This document shows, piece after piece, positions 1 to 5,523 of a stretch of DNA of 5,523 nt. This DNA comes from an uncultured Pseudomonadota bacterium. Lineage in GTDB: Bacteria; Pseudomonadota; Gammaproteobacteria; Methylococcales; Methylomonadaceae. The DNA is taken from the NCBI GenBank assembly GCA_903902945.1, contig CAIUWU010000241.1, forward strand, positions 1 through 5,523. Reading direction: 5' to 3'. The first letter of the stretch is position 1; each line of letters opens with the position of its first letter. The notes beneath the pieces were generated by a model. The model was not told the DNA's origin, ran no database searches, and saw nothing but the letters and a program-made list of their open reading frames with translations. Both the position numbers and the translations under genes were made by a program.

Positions 1-47
1 GATTTGTAATCAGCCGGTCGCGGGTTCGAGTCCCATCACAAGATCGA
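1..47 (+). tRNA. Partial tRNA-Thr (anticodon TGT), 3' half only, possibly degenerate
   Basis: The bases fit tRNA geometry exactly from position 30 onward. The anticodon loop is 3-9 with TGT at 5-7, preceded by T and followed by A. The 3' strand of the anticodon stem is 10-14, and its first two pairs with bases 1-2 can be seen. A 5-base variable loop lies at 15-19, the T-loop TTCGAGT at 25-31, and a 7-base acceptor strand at 37-43. The 5' half lies outside the window. Two features are odd. The T-stem (20-24 with 32-36) has a C-A mismatch and a G-T wobble. The terminal trinucleotide at 45-47 is CGA, not CCA. It could be a real tRNA gene lacking encoded CCA (then ending at 44), a decayed copy, or an attachment-site duplicate left by an integrating element. 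The identity as threonine comes from the anticodon. Confidence 0.55.
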
Positions 48-118
48 TATAAATCAAGGCCATTAAGAAGCCCGCGCCCATGTTTCACACTGAGAGTCAA
101 TCGCAGCTTTTCAATCAG

Positions 119-733
119 TTAACCGGCCAACATGCCTTGTTCGACAATAAAGCGCTCAATCGCTTCCAGCCCCTGCCCTTGTTTGATATTGGTAAACACA
201 AAAGGTCTTTCGCCGCGCATTTTGCGGGCATCGCGATCCATCACCTCCAGCGAGGCTCCCACATAAGGCGCCAGATCAATTTTATTGATCACCAGCAAAT
301 CGGAACGTGTAATGCCCGGGCCACCTTTTCGGGGAATTTTGTCGCCTGCCGAGACATCGATCACATAAATCGTCAGATCAGCCAGCTCAGGACTGAATGT
401 CGCACTCAAATTATCGCCGCCGCTTTCGACCAAAATGAAGTCCAACTCCGGCCAGTTTTCACACAATTGATCGATAGCCGCCAGATTCATCGAAGCATCC
501 TCGCGAATCGCCGTGTGCGGGCAGCCGCCGGTTTCCACACCCAAAATCCGTTCTTCTGCCAAAGCCTGACTGCGAATCAGAAACTGCTGGTCTTCGCGGG
601 TATAAATATCATTGGTCACTACACCAATTTCATAATCATCACGCATCCGCTTGCATAAAGCATCAACCAACGCGGTTTTTCCTGAGCCCACCGGCCCGCC
701 AACACCCACTCTTAATACTGGTTTTTTAGTCAT
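119..733 (-). CDS. ureG: Urease accessory GTPase UreG
   Basis: UreG is a cytoplasmic SIMIBI-class GTPase. Its GTP hydrolysis drives nickel insertion into apo-urease within the UreD-UreF-UreG complex, with nickel received from UreE. The 204 residues match the family length (about 205 in Klebsiella). Visible motifs in order are the P-loop GGPVGSGKT (12-20), the nickel-binding CPH motif at 71-73 within ETGGCPHTAIRED, ESGGDNL (103-109), and the guanine-specifying NKID (150-153). All key residues are present. There is no His-rich N-terminal extension of the sort some plant and actinobacterial UreG proteins carry, so nickel storage here must lie elsewhere. The start is 9 nt after the ureF stop, with a weak GAG eight bases before ATG, so coupling to ureF is likely. 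It is the last recognised gene of the operon; its stop is 71 bases from the tRNA-like sequence that converges on it. Confidence 0.98.
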   Translation of the reverse strand: MTKKPVLRVGVGGPVGSGKTALVDALCKRMRDDYEIGVVTNDIYTREDQQFLIRSQALAEERILGVETGGCPHTAIREDASMNLAAIDQLCENWPELDFILVESGGDNLSATFSPELADLTIYVIDVSAGDKIPRKGGPGITRSDLLVINKIDLAPYVGASLEVMDRDARKMRGERPFVFTNIKQGQGLEAIERFIVEQGMLAG

Positions 734-742
734 ATTTTTTAC

Positions 743-1417
743 TCAAGAACGAAATAAACGCGAATATTGCATTTCATGACGACTACTGGCGACCACCTGC
801 CCCCAGACACTGCCGCCGATTTCGCTATCCGCCAAAGCCAGTGCCCGCTGCACACAGCCAGGAATTTCGGATGCCAGCCGGTATAGCAACTGCTGTCCGG
901 CAACCTGTCCCAAAGGCACCAGTTTGATGGCTGACAAAATCTGATTTTCCAGCCAGCCCCATAGATACGCTGTCAGCGTATCCTGCGCATCGATTCCCCA
1001 TTTCACGGCAGCCAGACTGAACAAAGTAGCCAGCGTGGCATCGGGCTCACGCAACCAGACCTGAGCTTCGGTCAGATCAAAATTGATTAACAAACGCGCC
1101 AGCGCCTGGCCGGTTTTGCGGTCTTCATCGCGCAGTTCCTGGGTTTCACGACAGGCGATCAGCTCAGCACTCCAGAAAGCCACCGCCGCACTATCGCCAA
1201 CCAGCCATGCCTGGTGTAAACGACTTAAGAAAGCCGCATCAGTCGGAGTCTGGGCATGCTGCAGAATCCCGTATAACCACTGGTAACAATCGTTGGCATC
1301 GACCAGCCAGCCGTCATCAATCGCCCGCTCCATGCCTTGCGAGTAACTGTACATGCCGATCGGCAAGGAAGGACTGACCAGCTGCAACAGCCTGACCAGC
1401 CGGATATCAGTGGCCAT
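743..1417 (-). CDS. ureF: Urease accessory protein UreF
   Basis: UreF is an all-helical cytoplasmic protein that bridges UreD and the UreG dimer in the urease activation complex and is thought to gate GTPase activity and help form the nickel tunnel. The 224 residues match the usual length. Recognisable family blocks are the N-terminal LLQLVSPSLPIGMYSYSQG (10-28), ETQELRDEDRKTGQAL (91-106), the central AIKLVPLGQVAGQ (163-175), and the conserved C-terminal tail ending RLFRS. The N-terminal block has Tyr at 23 where Phe is commoner, a mild change. The start codon lies inside the end of ureE (11-nt overlap) and has no Shine-Dalgarno in front of it, so translation probably depends on ribosomes finishing ureE. 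No other start fits the family N-terminus as well. Confidence 0.97.
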   Translation of the reverse strand: MATDIRLVRLLQLVSPSLPIGMYSYSQGMERAIDDGWLVDANDCYQWLYGILQHAQTPTDAAFLSRLHQAWLVGDSAAVAFWSAELIACRETQELRDEDRKTGQALARLLINFDLTEAQVWLREPDATLATLFSLAAVKWGIDAQDTLTAYLWGWLENQILSAIKLVPLGQVAGQQLLYRLASEIPGCVQRALALADSEIGGSVWGQVVASSRHEMQYSRLFRS

Positions 1418-1838
1418 GACTACTATAAGCGCCCGCTTCGGGATCGAAAGCCAGTTGCTGATAACTCACTGTCAGCCCCAAACCCTGCACCATTTGATCC
1501 AGCACATGATCAGATAAATAACGCACTTCACCAGGCAAAATCTGCAAGGCGACGTGGCGATTGCCAAGGTGGTAGCAAACCCGCGCAAACAGCAGCGGAT
1601 CATCACATTTAACCACCGACAATTCTTCCAGAGCGGAATTCACCCGCACCCGATAGCCTTGCACTCCAGTCAACACCATACCGCTGCGCAAAATATGACC
1701 TCGCGGCAAAAACAGCCCAACCGCAATGCCTTTATCGGTAGTAGCCGGTAAACGACTACGCTGTCTGTCGTCATAAGACAGCGTCAGCTGATCATCGGCA
1801 GCCGGATCATGAGATTCAATTTCAGTTAATTTCAGCAT
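1407..1838 (-). CDS. ureE: Urease nickel metallochaperone UreE, without His-rich tail
   Basis: UreE is a homodimeric cytoplasmic nickel chaperone that hands nickel to UreG for urease maturation. The 143 residues carry the N-terminal beta domain (LPRGHILR near 44-51) and the ferredoxin-like metal-binding domain with CDDPLLFAR (78-86) and YHLGNRH (89-95). His95 is the equivalent of the essential interface ligand His96 of Klebsiella UreE. The second site is altered: where Klebsiella has His110-Asp-His112, this protein has Ser109-Asp-His111. The C-terminus FDPEAGAYSSHGH stops where the Klebsiella protein begins its long polyhistidine tail, leaving only two tail histidines. It should therefore act as a chaperone with little nickel storage capacity. 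It begins two bases after the ureC stop without a clear Shine-Dalgarno and overlaps ureF by 11 nt, both signs of coupled translation. Confidence 0.97.
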   Translation of the reverse strand: MLKLTEIESHDPAADDQLTLSYDDRQRSRLPATTDKGIAVGLFLPRGHILRSGMVLTGVQGYRVRVNSALEELSVVKCDDPLLFARVCYHLGNRHVALQILPGEVRYLSDHVLDQMVQGLGLTVSYQQLAFDPEAGAYSSHGH

Positions 1839-1840
1839 GG

Positions 1841-3544
1841 TTAAAACAGGAAATAACGTTGGGTAAACGGCAGACTGCTGGCCGGTTCACAGTGCAGCAA
1901 CTGCCCATCGGCCCGCACCGAATAGGTTTGCGGATCCACTTCAATGACAGGCTGATAACTATTGTGATGCAAATCGCGCTTACCAATAGTGCGCGTGTCG
2001 AGCACCCGTGCCGGTTGTTTCTGCAATTGCAGTCGCTCTGTCAGCCCATTATCGATAGCGGCTCCCGGCAAAAACAATAACGAGGTATTGGCTGCCGCTC
2101 TGCCCATCGCCCCAAACATAGGCCGGTAATGAACCGGTTGCGGGGTGGGAATACTGGCATTGGGATCACCCATCGGCGCCATCGCGATCATGCCGCCTTT
2201 CAGTACCAGACTGGGTTTGACCGCAAAAAACGCTGGCTGCCACAACACCAGATCAGCGAGTTTACCGACTTCAATCGAACCGACATCCGTGGCAATCCCG
2301 TGGGTAATCGCCGGATTGATGGTGTATTTGGCAATGTAACGCTTGATCCGGTAATTATCATGCGCTGAATTGTCCTCAGCCAGACTGCCGCGCTGCAGCT
2401 TCATTTTATGTGCGGTCTGCCAGGTACGGATTATCACTTCCCCGACCCGGCCCATAGCCTGTGAATCGGAAGAAATCATCGAAAAAGCACCCAGATCATG
2501 CAAAATATCTTCGGCGGCAATGGTTTCGCGGCGGATTCTCGATTCGGCAAACGCCACATCTTCCGCAATAGCCGGATCAAGATGATGACAAACCATCAGC
2601 ATATCCAGATGCTCATCGACAGTGTTGATCGTATAAGGACGGGTGGGATTGGTCGATGACGGCAAGACATTGGCCAAACCACAGGCGCGGATAATATCCG
2701 GCGCATGACCACCGCCGGCACCTTCGGTATGGTAGGTATGGATGGTACGGTCTTTAAAGGCGGCAAAAGTATCTTCGACAAAACCCGACTCATTCAAGGT
2801 ATCGGTATGAATCGCCACCTGCACATCAAAACGGTCCGCAACGTCCAGACAACAATCAATCGCCGCCGGTGTCGTGCCCCAGTCCTCATGCAATTTCAAT
2901 CCCATGGCGCCAGCCTGGATCTGCTCTTCCAGCGCAGCGGGCAAACTGGCATTGCCTTTACCCAGCAAGCCAATATTCATCGGAACGGTATCGACCGCCT
3001 GCATCATCTGCGCCAGATACCAGCTACCGGAAGTACAGGTGGTAGCATTGGTACCGGTTGCCGGTCCCGTGCCGCCGCCTATCATGGTGGTCACCCCGGA
3101 AGCCAGCGCTTCGCTGATTTGCTGCGGACAAATAAAATGAATATGGGCATCAATACCCCCGGCAGTCACAATCTGGCCTTCACCGGCAATCACTTCGGTA
3201 CCCGGGCCAATCACTATGGTGACACCACGCTGCACATCAGGATTGCCGGCCTTGCCAATCGCAGCGATGCGCCCGTTCTTAACGCCGATGTCAGCCTTGA
3301 CGATCCCCCAGTAATCGATGATCAAGGCATTGGTAATCACCAGATCGACCGCCACATCGCGGCCATACTGGCTTTGCCCCATGCCATCGCGGATCACTTT
3401 ACCGCCACCGAACTTCACCTCATCACCATAAACGGTGTAATCGTGCTCTACCTGTAACAATAATTCGCTGTCACCGAGACGCACCCTGTCACCGGTGGTC
3501 GGTCCAAACATATCGGCATAAGCCTGACGACTAATGCTACTCAT
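1841..3544 (-). CDS. ureC: Urease alpha subunit UreC (catalytic)
   Basis: UreC is the catalytic subunit of urease (EC 3.5.1.5), which hydrolyses urea to ammonia and carbamate at a dinuclear nickel centre in the cytoplasm as a (UreABC)3 complex. The 567 residues match the Klebsiella enzyme in length, and the active-site numbering coincides. His134 and His136 lie in HIHFICPQQ; the carbamylated bridging Lys217 is in GLKLHEDWG; His246 and His272 are further nickel ligands; the mobile-flap Cys319 and catalytic His320 are in MVCHHLD; and Asp360 is in SSDSQAMGR. None is missing, so an active enzyme is expected. The start MSSISRQAYADMFGPT fits the family. It overlaps the ureB stop as ATGA (4 nt) and has a strong GGAGG seven bases upstream. 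This is the best ribosome binding site in the window, consistent with high output of the catalytic subunit. Confidence 0.99.
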   Translation of the reverse strand: MSSISRQAYADMFGPTTGDRVRLGDSELLLQVEHDYTVYGDEVKFGGGKVIRDGMGQSQYGRDVAVDLVITNALIIDYWGIVKADIGVKNGRIAAIGKAGNPDVQRGVTIVIGPGTEVIAGEGQIVTAGGIDAHIHFICPQQISEALASGVTTMIGGGTGPATGTNATTCTSGSWYLAQMMQAVDTVPMNIGLLGKGNASLPAALEEQIQAGAMGLKLHEDWGTTPAAIDCCLDVADRFDVQVAIHTDTLNESGFVEDTFAAFKDRTIHTYHTEGAGGGHAPDIIRACGLANVLPSSTNPTRPYTINTVDEHLDMLMVCHHLDPAIAEDVAFAESRIRRETIAAEDILHDLGAFSMISSDSQAMGRVGEVIIRTWQTAHKMKLQRGSLAEDNSAHDNYRIKRYIAKYTINPAITHGIATDVGSIEVGKLADLVLWQPAFFAVKPSLVLKGGMIAMAPMGDPNASIPTPQPVHYRPMFGAMGRAAANTSLLFLPGAAIDNGLTERLQLQKQPARVLDTRTIGKRDLHHNSYQPVIEVDPQTYSVRADGQLLHCEPASSLPFTQRYFLF

Positions 3545-3858
3545 ACTGCATCCTCCAGCGGCCCCATCACGGCCTGACGAAAACCATACACCTTACGTTC
3601 GCCTGCATAAGCCACCAAAATCACCTCACGCTGCTGCCCGGGCTCGAAACGCACCGCAGTTCCGGCCGGAATATCGAGACGAAAACCCCGACTAAGCGCA
3701 CGCTCAAACACCAACGCCGGATTGACTTCGAAAAAGTGATAATGCGAGCCTACCTGCACCGGCCGGTCGCCGCTGTTGGCAACAGTCATCTGGCGTTTCT
3801 CCAGTCCTTGATTGAGTTCAATCACACCCTCGGCAGCCATTATTTGCCCTGGAATCAT
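3541..3858 (-). CDS. ureB: Urease beta subunit UreB
   Basis: UreB is a small structural subunit of the urease (UreABC)3 trimer. From the ATG at 3858 it has 105 residues and begins MIPGQI, the characteristic UreB N-terminus. The core is strongly conserved: TVANSGDRPVQVGSHYHFFE (25-44), NPAL (46-49), RGFRLDIPAGTAVRFEPGQ (57-75) and RKVYGFR (88-94). The frame is open further upstream to an ATG at 3906, which would add 16 residues and overlap ureA by 17 nt. I prefer 3858 because the extension has no counterpart in typical UreB, no Shine-Dalgarno precedes 3906, and an AGGA sits seven bases before 3858. With this start the gene lies 31 nt after ureA and overlaps ureC by 4 nt. It is a separate gene, not fused to ureA as in Helicobacter. 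Confidence 0.97.
   Translation of the reverse strand: MIPGQIMAAEGVIELNQGLEKRQMTVANSGDRPVQVGSHYHFFEVNPALVFERALSRGFRLDIPAGTAVRFEPGQQREVILVAYAGERKVYGFRQAVMGPLEDAV
3552..3556 (-). promoter_or_regulatory. Strong Shine-Dalgarno of ureC
   Basis: GGAGG on the minus strand, seven bases before the ureC ATG at 3544 and inside the end of ureB. It gives ureC its own strong initiation signal in addition to the ATGA overlap with ureB. Confidence 0.8.
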
Positions 3859-3865
3859 AATCCTG

Positions 3866-3869
3866 TCCT
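3866..3869 (-). promoter_or_regulatory. Shine-Dalgarno deciding the ureB start
   Basis: AGGA on the minus strand, seven bases before the ATG at 3858. No comparable site precedes the alternative ATG at 3906. This supports the 105-residue UreB beginning MIPGQI. A second AGGA at 3861-3864 is too close to the ATG to serve. Confidence 0.7.
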
Positions 3870-3889
3870 GTTTTGCTTGATCATCAATC

Positions 3890-4192
3890 TCATACAATCG
3901 GTTCATGCACCGTCACCAGCTTGGTGCCATCGGGAAAAGTCGCTTCCACCTGCACTTCCGGCAACATGTCTGCAATACCATCCATCACCTCATCGCGTGA
4001 CAACAAACTTCGGCCATAATCCATCAACTCGGCGACACTGCGTCCGTCACGGGCGCCTTCCATGATGGCCGCCGAAATATAGGCCACCGCTTCGGGATAA
4101 TTCAATTTGAGGCCGCGCGCTTTACGGCGCTCGGCCAGTAACGCGGCGGTAAATAACAGTAATTTATCTTTTTCTCTTGGAGTCAATTCCAT
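3890..4192 (-). CDS. ureA: Urease gamma subunit UreA
   Basis: UreA is the smallest structural subunit of the bacterial three-gene type urease; it packs at the trimer interface of (UreABC)3. The 100 residues are exactly the typical length. The family blocks are complete: MELTPREKDKLL at the N-terminus, RRKARGLKLNYPEAVAYIS (22-40), EGARDGRSVAELM (45-57), and the C-terminal PEVQVEATFPDGTKLVTVH (78-96) ending EPIV. The start is 12 nt after the ureD stop. An AAGG nine bases before the ATG overlaps the ureD stop codon, so ribosomes terminating on ureD are placed to reinitiate. Nothing about the protein is unusual. Confidence 0.98.
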   Translation of the reverse strand: MELTPREKDKLLLFTAALLAERRKARGLKLNYPEAVAYISAAIMEGARDGRSVAELMDYGRSLLSRDEVMDGIADMLPEVQVEATFPDGTKLVTVHEPIV

Positions 4193-4204
4193 AATGCTTA
4201 ACCT

Positions 4205-5038
4205 TCAGGTTGCCCAGATTCGCGGCGAAACCGCCTGACGTTGTAATAATGGCTCACGCAAGGCCTGCCAAACCTGCTTGAAAAAAGCGCTGATAATATC
4301 GGCCCGCTGATCCATACCCCGGCAGATTAACACACCATCGATCAGGGTCACGCTACGCAAATCCTGTTCACCGATGATTTCCCGCACGATTTCCAACGCC
4401 TGCTTGTCGGCCGGATAGGCCAACAGACTGCCACAACAGGCGTGTCCGGCCAGCCCCCATCGGGCACTAAAGGCCTCGGCATCGATCAGCAGTTTTTCAT
4501 TAAGCAAGGCTTTACCGGACTGAGTGATACGCCATTGCAACTGTGCCATTCCGGCTGTGAAGCCTTCACCTGCGGCAGGCCGGCCAAATGCCAGCACTTC
4601 CCAGGCGATAAATCGGGCACCTGGCTGCAAGTCAATCTGATTAGTCGATCTGACCCTAGCCTCTTCAAAAATGATGGTCTCTTGCGGCAACCACTCGACT
4701 ACCGCCCCTGTCGCAATCTGCAAACTAACGCGCTGCTGTGCCACCCGGCCATCACTACGATAAAACTTGCCAGCTGCCGGCGTGGTGAGCAAGGCATGAC
4801 TGCCGCTTTCGGCGCTGACCCGAATCGTAATCTCATCGCCGCCTACCACACCGCCGGGCGGATGCAACAAATAGACATGACAAACCTCAGCTTCGGGATA
4901 AAACGGCCGTTGCACCGCCAGCGGGCCGACATGACTACGATGCTTAAGTACGGTTCTGCCGCCCGAAGCGACAAAGCCCAGCTGCAAGCAGGCCTGCCAG
5001 CCATCCTGGGCAGGCTTAGCGCTTGGCAGAGATGGCAT
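4205..5038 (-). CDS. ureD: Urease accessory protein UreD
   Basis: UreD (UreH in Helicobacter) is the scaffold of the activation complex: it binds apo-urease and UreF and forms part of the channel that carries nickel to the active site. From the ATG at 5038 the protein has 277 residues, close to the family norm. Conserved blocks are WQACLQLGF (14-22), GPLAVQRPFYPE (38-49), YLLHPPGGVVGGD (56-68), TTPAAGKFYRS (85-95), LPQETIIFEEA (117-127) and WEVLAFGRPAAGEGF (146-160). An upstream in-frame ATG at 5080 would add 14 residues (Cys/Trp rich) that look like read-through of the preceding gene, so I reject it. The chosen start overlaps the upstream small gene by 23 nt and has no Shine-Dalgarno, which suggests coupling. 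ureD is first among the ure genes, its usual place in proteobacterial clusters. Confidence 0.95.
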   Translation of the reverse strand: MPSLPSAKPAQDGWQACLQLGFVASGGRTVLKHRSHVGPLAVQRPFYPEAEVCHVYLLHPPGGVVGGDEITIRVSAESGSHALLTTPAAGKFYRSDGRVAQQRVSLQIATGAVVEWLPQETIIFEEARVRSTNQIDLQPGARFIAWEVLAFGRPAAGEGFTAGMAQLQWRITQSGKALLNEKLLIDAEAFSARWGLAGHACCGSLLAYPADKQALEIVREIIGEQDLRSVTLIDGVLICRGMDQRADIISAFFKQVWQALREPLLQRQAVSPRIWAT

Positions 5039-5267
5039 AGACGCGATGCAGTCTAAAAATGGCCAGCACCAGCAGCGCATTCAGCAATGTCAATACTAGC
5101 AATCCGGTCGGGGTTGCCAGCGGCTCCAGCCAAGGGTGCAAAAAGGCCCATAGATAACGACTCAACGGACCGTGAGTCTGTGACACCGCTTCCAGACTGT
5201 CATGTGCAATAGCACTGACACTGAAAACAGACAAAGCCAACATCATGCTGATTTTTACCAATGGCAT
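5016..5267 (-). CDS. Small exported or membrane protein of unknown function between urtE and ureD
   Basis: I do not recognise this 83-residue protein. Residues 1-21 look like a signal peptide or first membrane segment: Lys5, a hydrophobic core MMLALSVFSVSAIA, and a plausible cleavage after Ala21 before HDS. A short polar and aromatic stretch (22-52) holds His22, His32 and His44 and the string LWAFLHPW (39-46). A clear hydrophobic segment, about 53-71, follows, then a basic tail (Arg72, Arg75, Lys82, Arg83). The inferred topology is periplasmic middle, one membrane span, cytoplasmic C-terminus. AAGGAG six bases before ATG makes translation very likely. It starts 17 nt after urtE and overlaps ureD by 23 nt, so it is a true operon member. 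FLHP faintly recalls the start of HupE/UreJ nickel permeases, but the rest does not match and the protein is far too short for one. A helper of urea or nickel uptake is conceivable, unproven. Confidence 0.85.
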   Translation of the reverse strand: MPLVKISMMLALSVFSVSAIAHDSLEAVSQTHGPLSRYLWAFLHPWLEPLATPTGLLVLTLLNALLVLAIFRLHRVYAISAKR

Positions 5268-5273
5268 AACTCA

Positions 5274-5279
5274 CTCCTT
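5274..5279 (-). promoter_or_regulatory. Shine-Dalgarno of the small membrane-protein gene
   Basis: AAGGAG on the minus strand, six bases before the ATG at 5267. It sits in the 17-nt gap after urtE and is the main evidence that this otherwise unrecognised short gene is really translated. Confidence 0.85.
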
Positions 5280-5284
5280 ACGCT

Positions 5285-5523
5285 TTAAACCGTTAAATAT
5301 TCTTTGACTAAGCCATCATCCAGCTGCTGCATGAGCCCGGCAGCAACATGACGACCACGATCCAGGATACTGAACCGATCCGCCACTTTACGGGCAAACG
5401 GCAATTTCTGTTCAACCAGTAACACCGTCATGCCTAATTCACGATTGAGCCTGGTGATGACATCGCCGATATCGGCAACGATATTAGGCTGAATGCCTTC
5501 GGTTGGCTCATCCAGAATCAAAA
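5285..5523 (-). CDS. urtE: Urea ABC transporter ATPase UrtE, C-terminal part (start outside window)
   Basis: UrtE is one of two ATPases (with UrtD) of the UrtABCDE urea importer, in the LivF-like branch of the branched-chain amino acid transporter family. Only about 78-79 C-terminal residues of a roughly 230-residue protein lie in the window. They include the Walker B end and D-loop, ILDEPTEGIQPN, then MTVLLVEQKLPFARKVADRF with the LVEQ switch typical of LivF/UrtE, where Gln stands at the usual H-loop position. After this come SILDRGRHVAAG and the UrtE-like ending KEYLTV. The EQKLPFAR and TEGIQPN strings separate UrtE from generic LivF. The TTG at 5521 is a Leu codon within Walker B, not a start; the frame continues past the window edge. 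The gene ends 17 nt before the small membrane-protein gene, placing transport and hydrolysis of urea in one transcript. Confidence 0.93.
   Translation of the reverse strand, partial: LILDEPTEGIQPNIVADIGDVITRLNRELGMTVLLVEQKLPFARKVADRFSILDRGRHVAAGLMQQLDDGLVKEYLTV

Noticed and set aside
80..658. 192-codon plus-strand open frame opposite ureG
   Set aside because: It is antisense to the conserved ureG P-loop and CPH region, and the product resembles no known protein. It is a frame shadow.
2705..3457. 250-codon open frame on the plus strand, antisense to ureC
   Set aside because: It lies wholly inside ureC, whose protein is conserved at every catalytic position. Its translation has no recognisable domain and is rich in His, Arg and Thr, as expected of a complementary-strand shadow, and I saw no convincing ribosome site.
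4442..5056. 204-codon plus-strand open frame opposite ureD
   Set aside because: It mirrors ureD, which has full family motifs; there is no independent evidence of coding.
5039..5080. N-terminal extension of UreD to the ATG at 5080 (Cys/Trp-rich 14 residues)
   Set aside because: UreD proteins normally start about a dozen residues before the conserved Trp-Gln, which the ATG at 5038 gives. The extension overlaps the upstream gene in another frame and has no ribosome site.
5016..5267. Calling the small gene a truncated HupE/UreJ nickel permease
   Set aside because: Only FLHP resembles that family. The HupE signature with its metal-binding His/Asp pattern and the remaining membrane spans are absent, so the resemblance is too slight to name it.
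5519..5521. TTG at the right edge as a start codon for a short ATPase-like protein
   Set aside because: It is the Leu codon in the Walker B strand of UrtE; the frame is cut by the window edge and is not a separate 78-residue gene.
1..5523. CRISPR array, insertion sequence, riboswitch or tandem repeats
   Set aside because: No regularly spaced repeats, transposase motifs, inverted terminal repeats or riboswitch-like leader were seen; nearly all bases are accounted for by packed coding genes.

Overview
The window carries the distal half of a leftward (minus-strand) urea uptake and urease operon. It follows a proteobacterial pattern: moderate GC, urease subunits encoded as separate gamma, beta and alpha genes, gene order ureD-A-B-C-E-F-G, and a urt ABC transporter directly upstream. 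The protein sequences look gammaproteobacterial, possibly a methylotroph or another aquatic heterotroph. That taxonomic guess rests on general resemblance only and is weak.

Reading in the direction of transcription (right to left): the window opens inside urtE, the last ATPase gene of the urea ABC transporter (5523-5285, start outside the window). Then comes an unassigned 83-residue gene for a small exported or membrane protein (5267-5016), with the second-clearest Shine-Dalgarno in the window. It is followed by ureD (5038-4205), ureA (4192-3890), ureB (3858-3541), ureC (3544-1841), ureE (1838-1407), ureF (1417-743) and ureG (733-119). Every junction is either an overlap (23, 4 and 11 nt) or a gap of at most 31 nt, so no internal promoter is needed and translational coupling is likely at several steps. 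No promoter or convincing rho-independent terminator is visible; the operon promoter must lie beyond the right edge.

The genes form one pathway. Urt imports urea at low external concentration. UreABC hydrolyses it to ammonia and carbamate. UreD, UreF and UreG form the GTP-dependent apo-urease activation complex, and UreE delivers nickel. All active-site residues of UreC are present at the same numbers as in the Klebsiella enzyme, so the enzyme should be functional. No nickel permease is seen in the window.

At the left edge, on the plus strand, bases 1-47 fit the 3' half of a threonine tRNA (anticodon TGT), but the T-stem is imperfect and the 3' end reads CGA instead of CCA. It may be a tRNA remnant, an attachment-site copy, or a tRNA without encoded CCA. 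The 71 bases between it and the end of ureG (48-118) show nothing recognisable.

This is mostly a conventional urease locus. The only protein-coding element without an explanation is the small membrane/exported protein between urtE and ureD.
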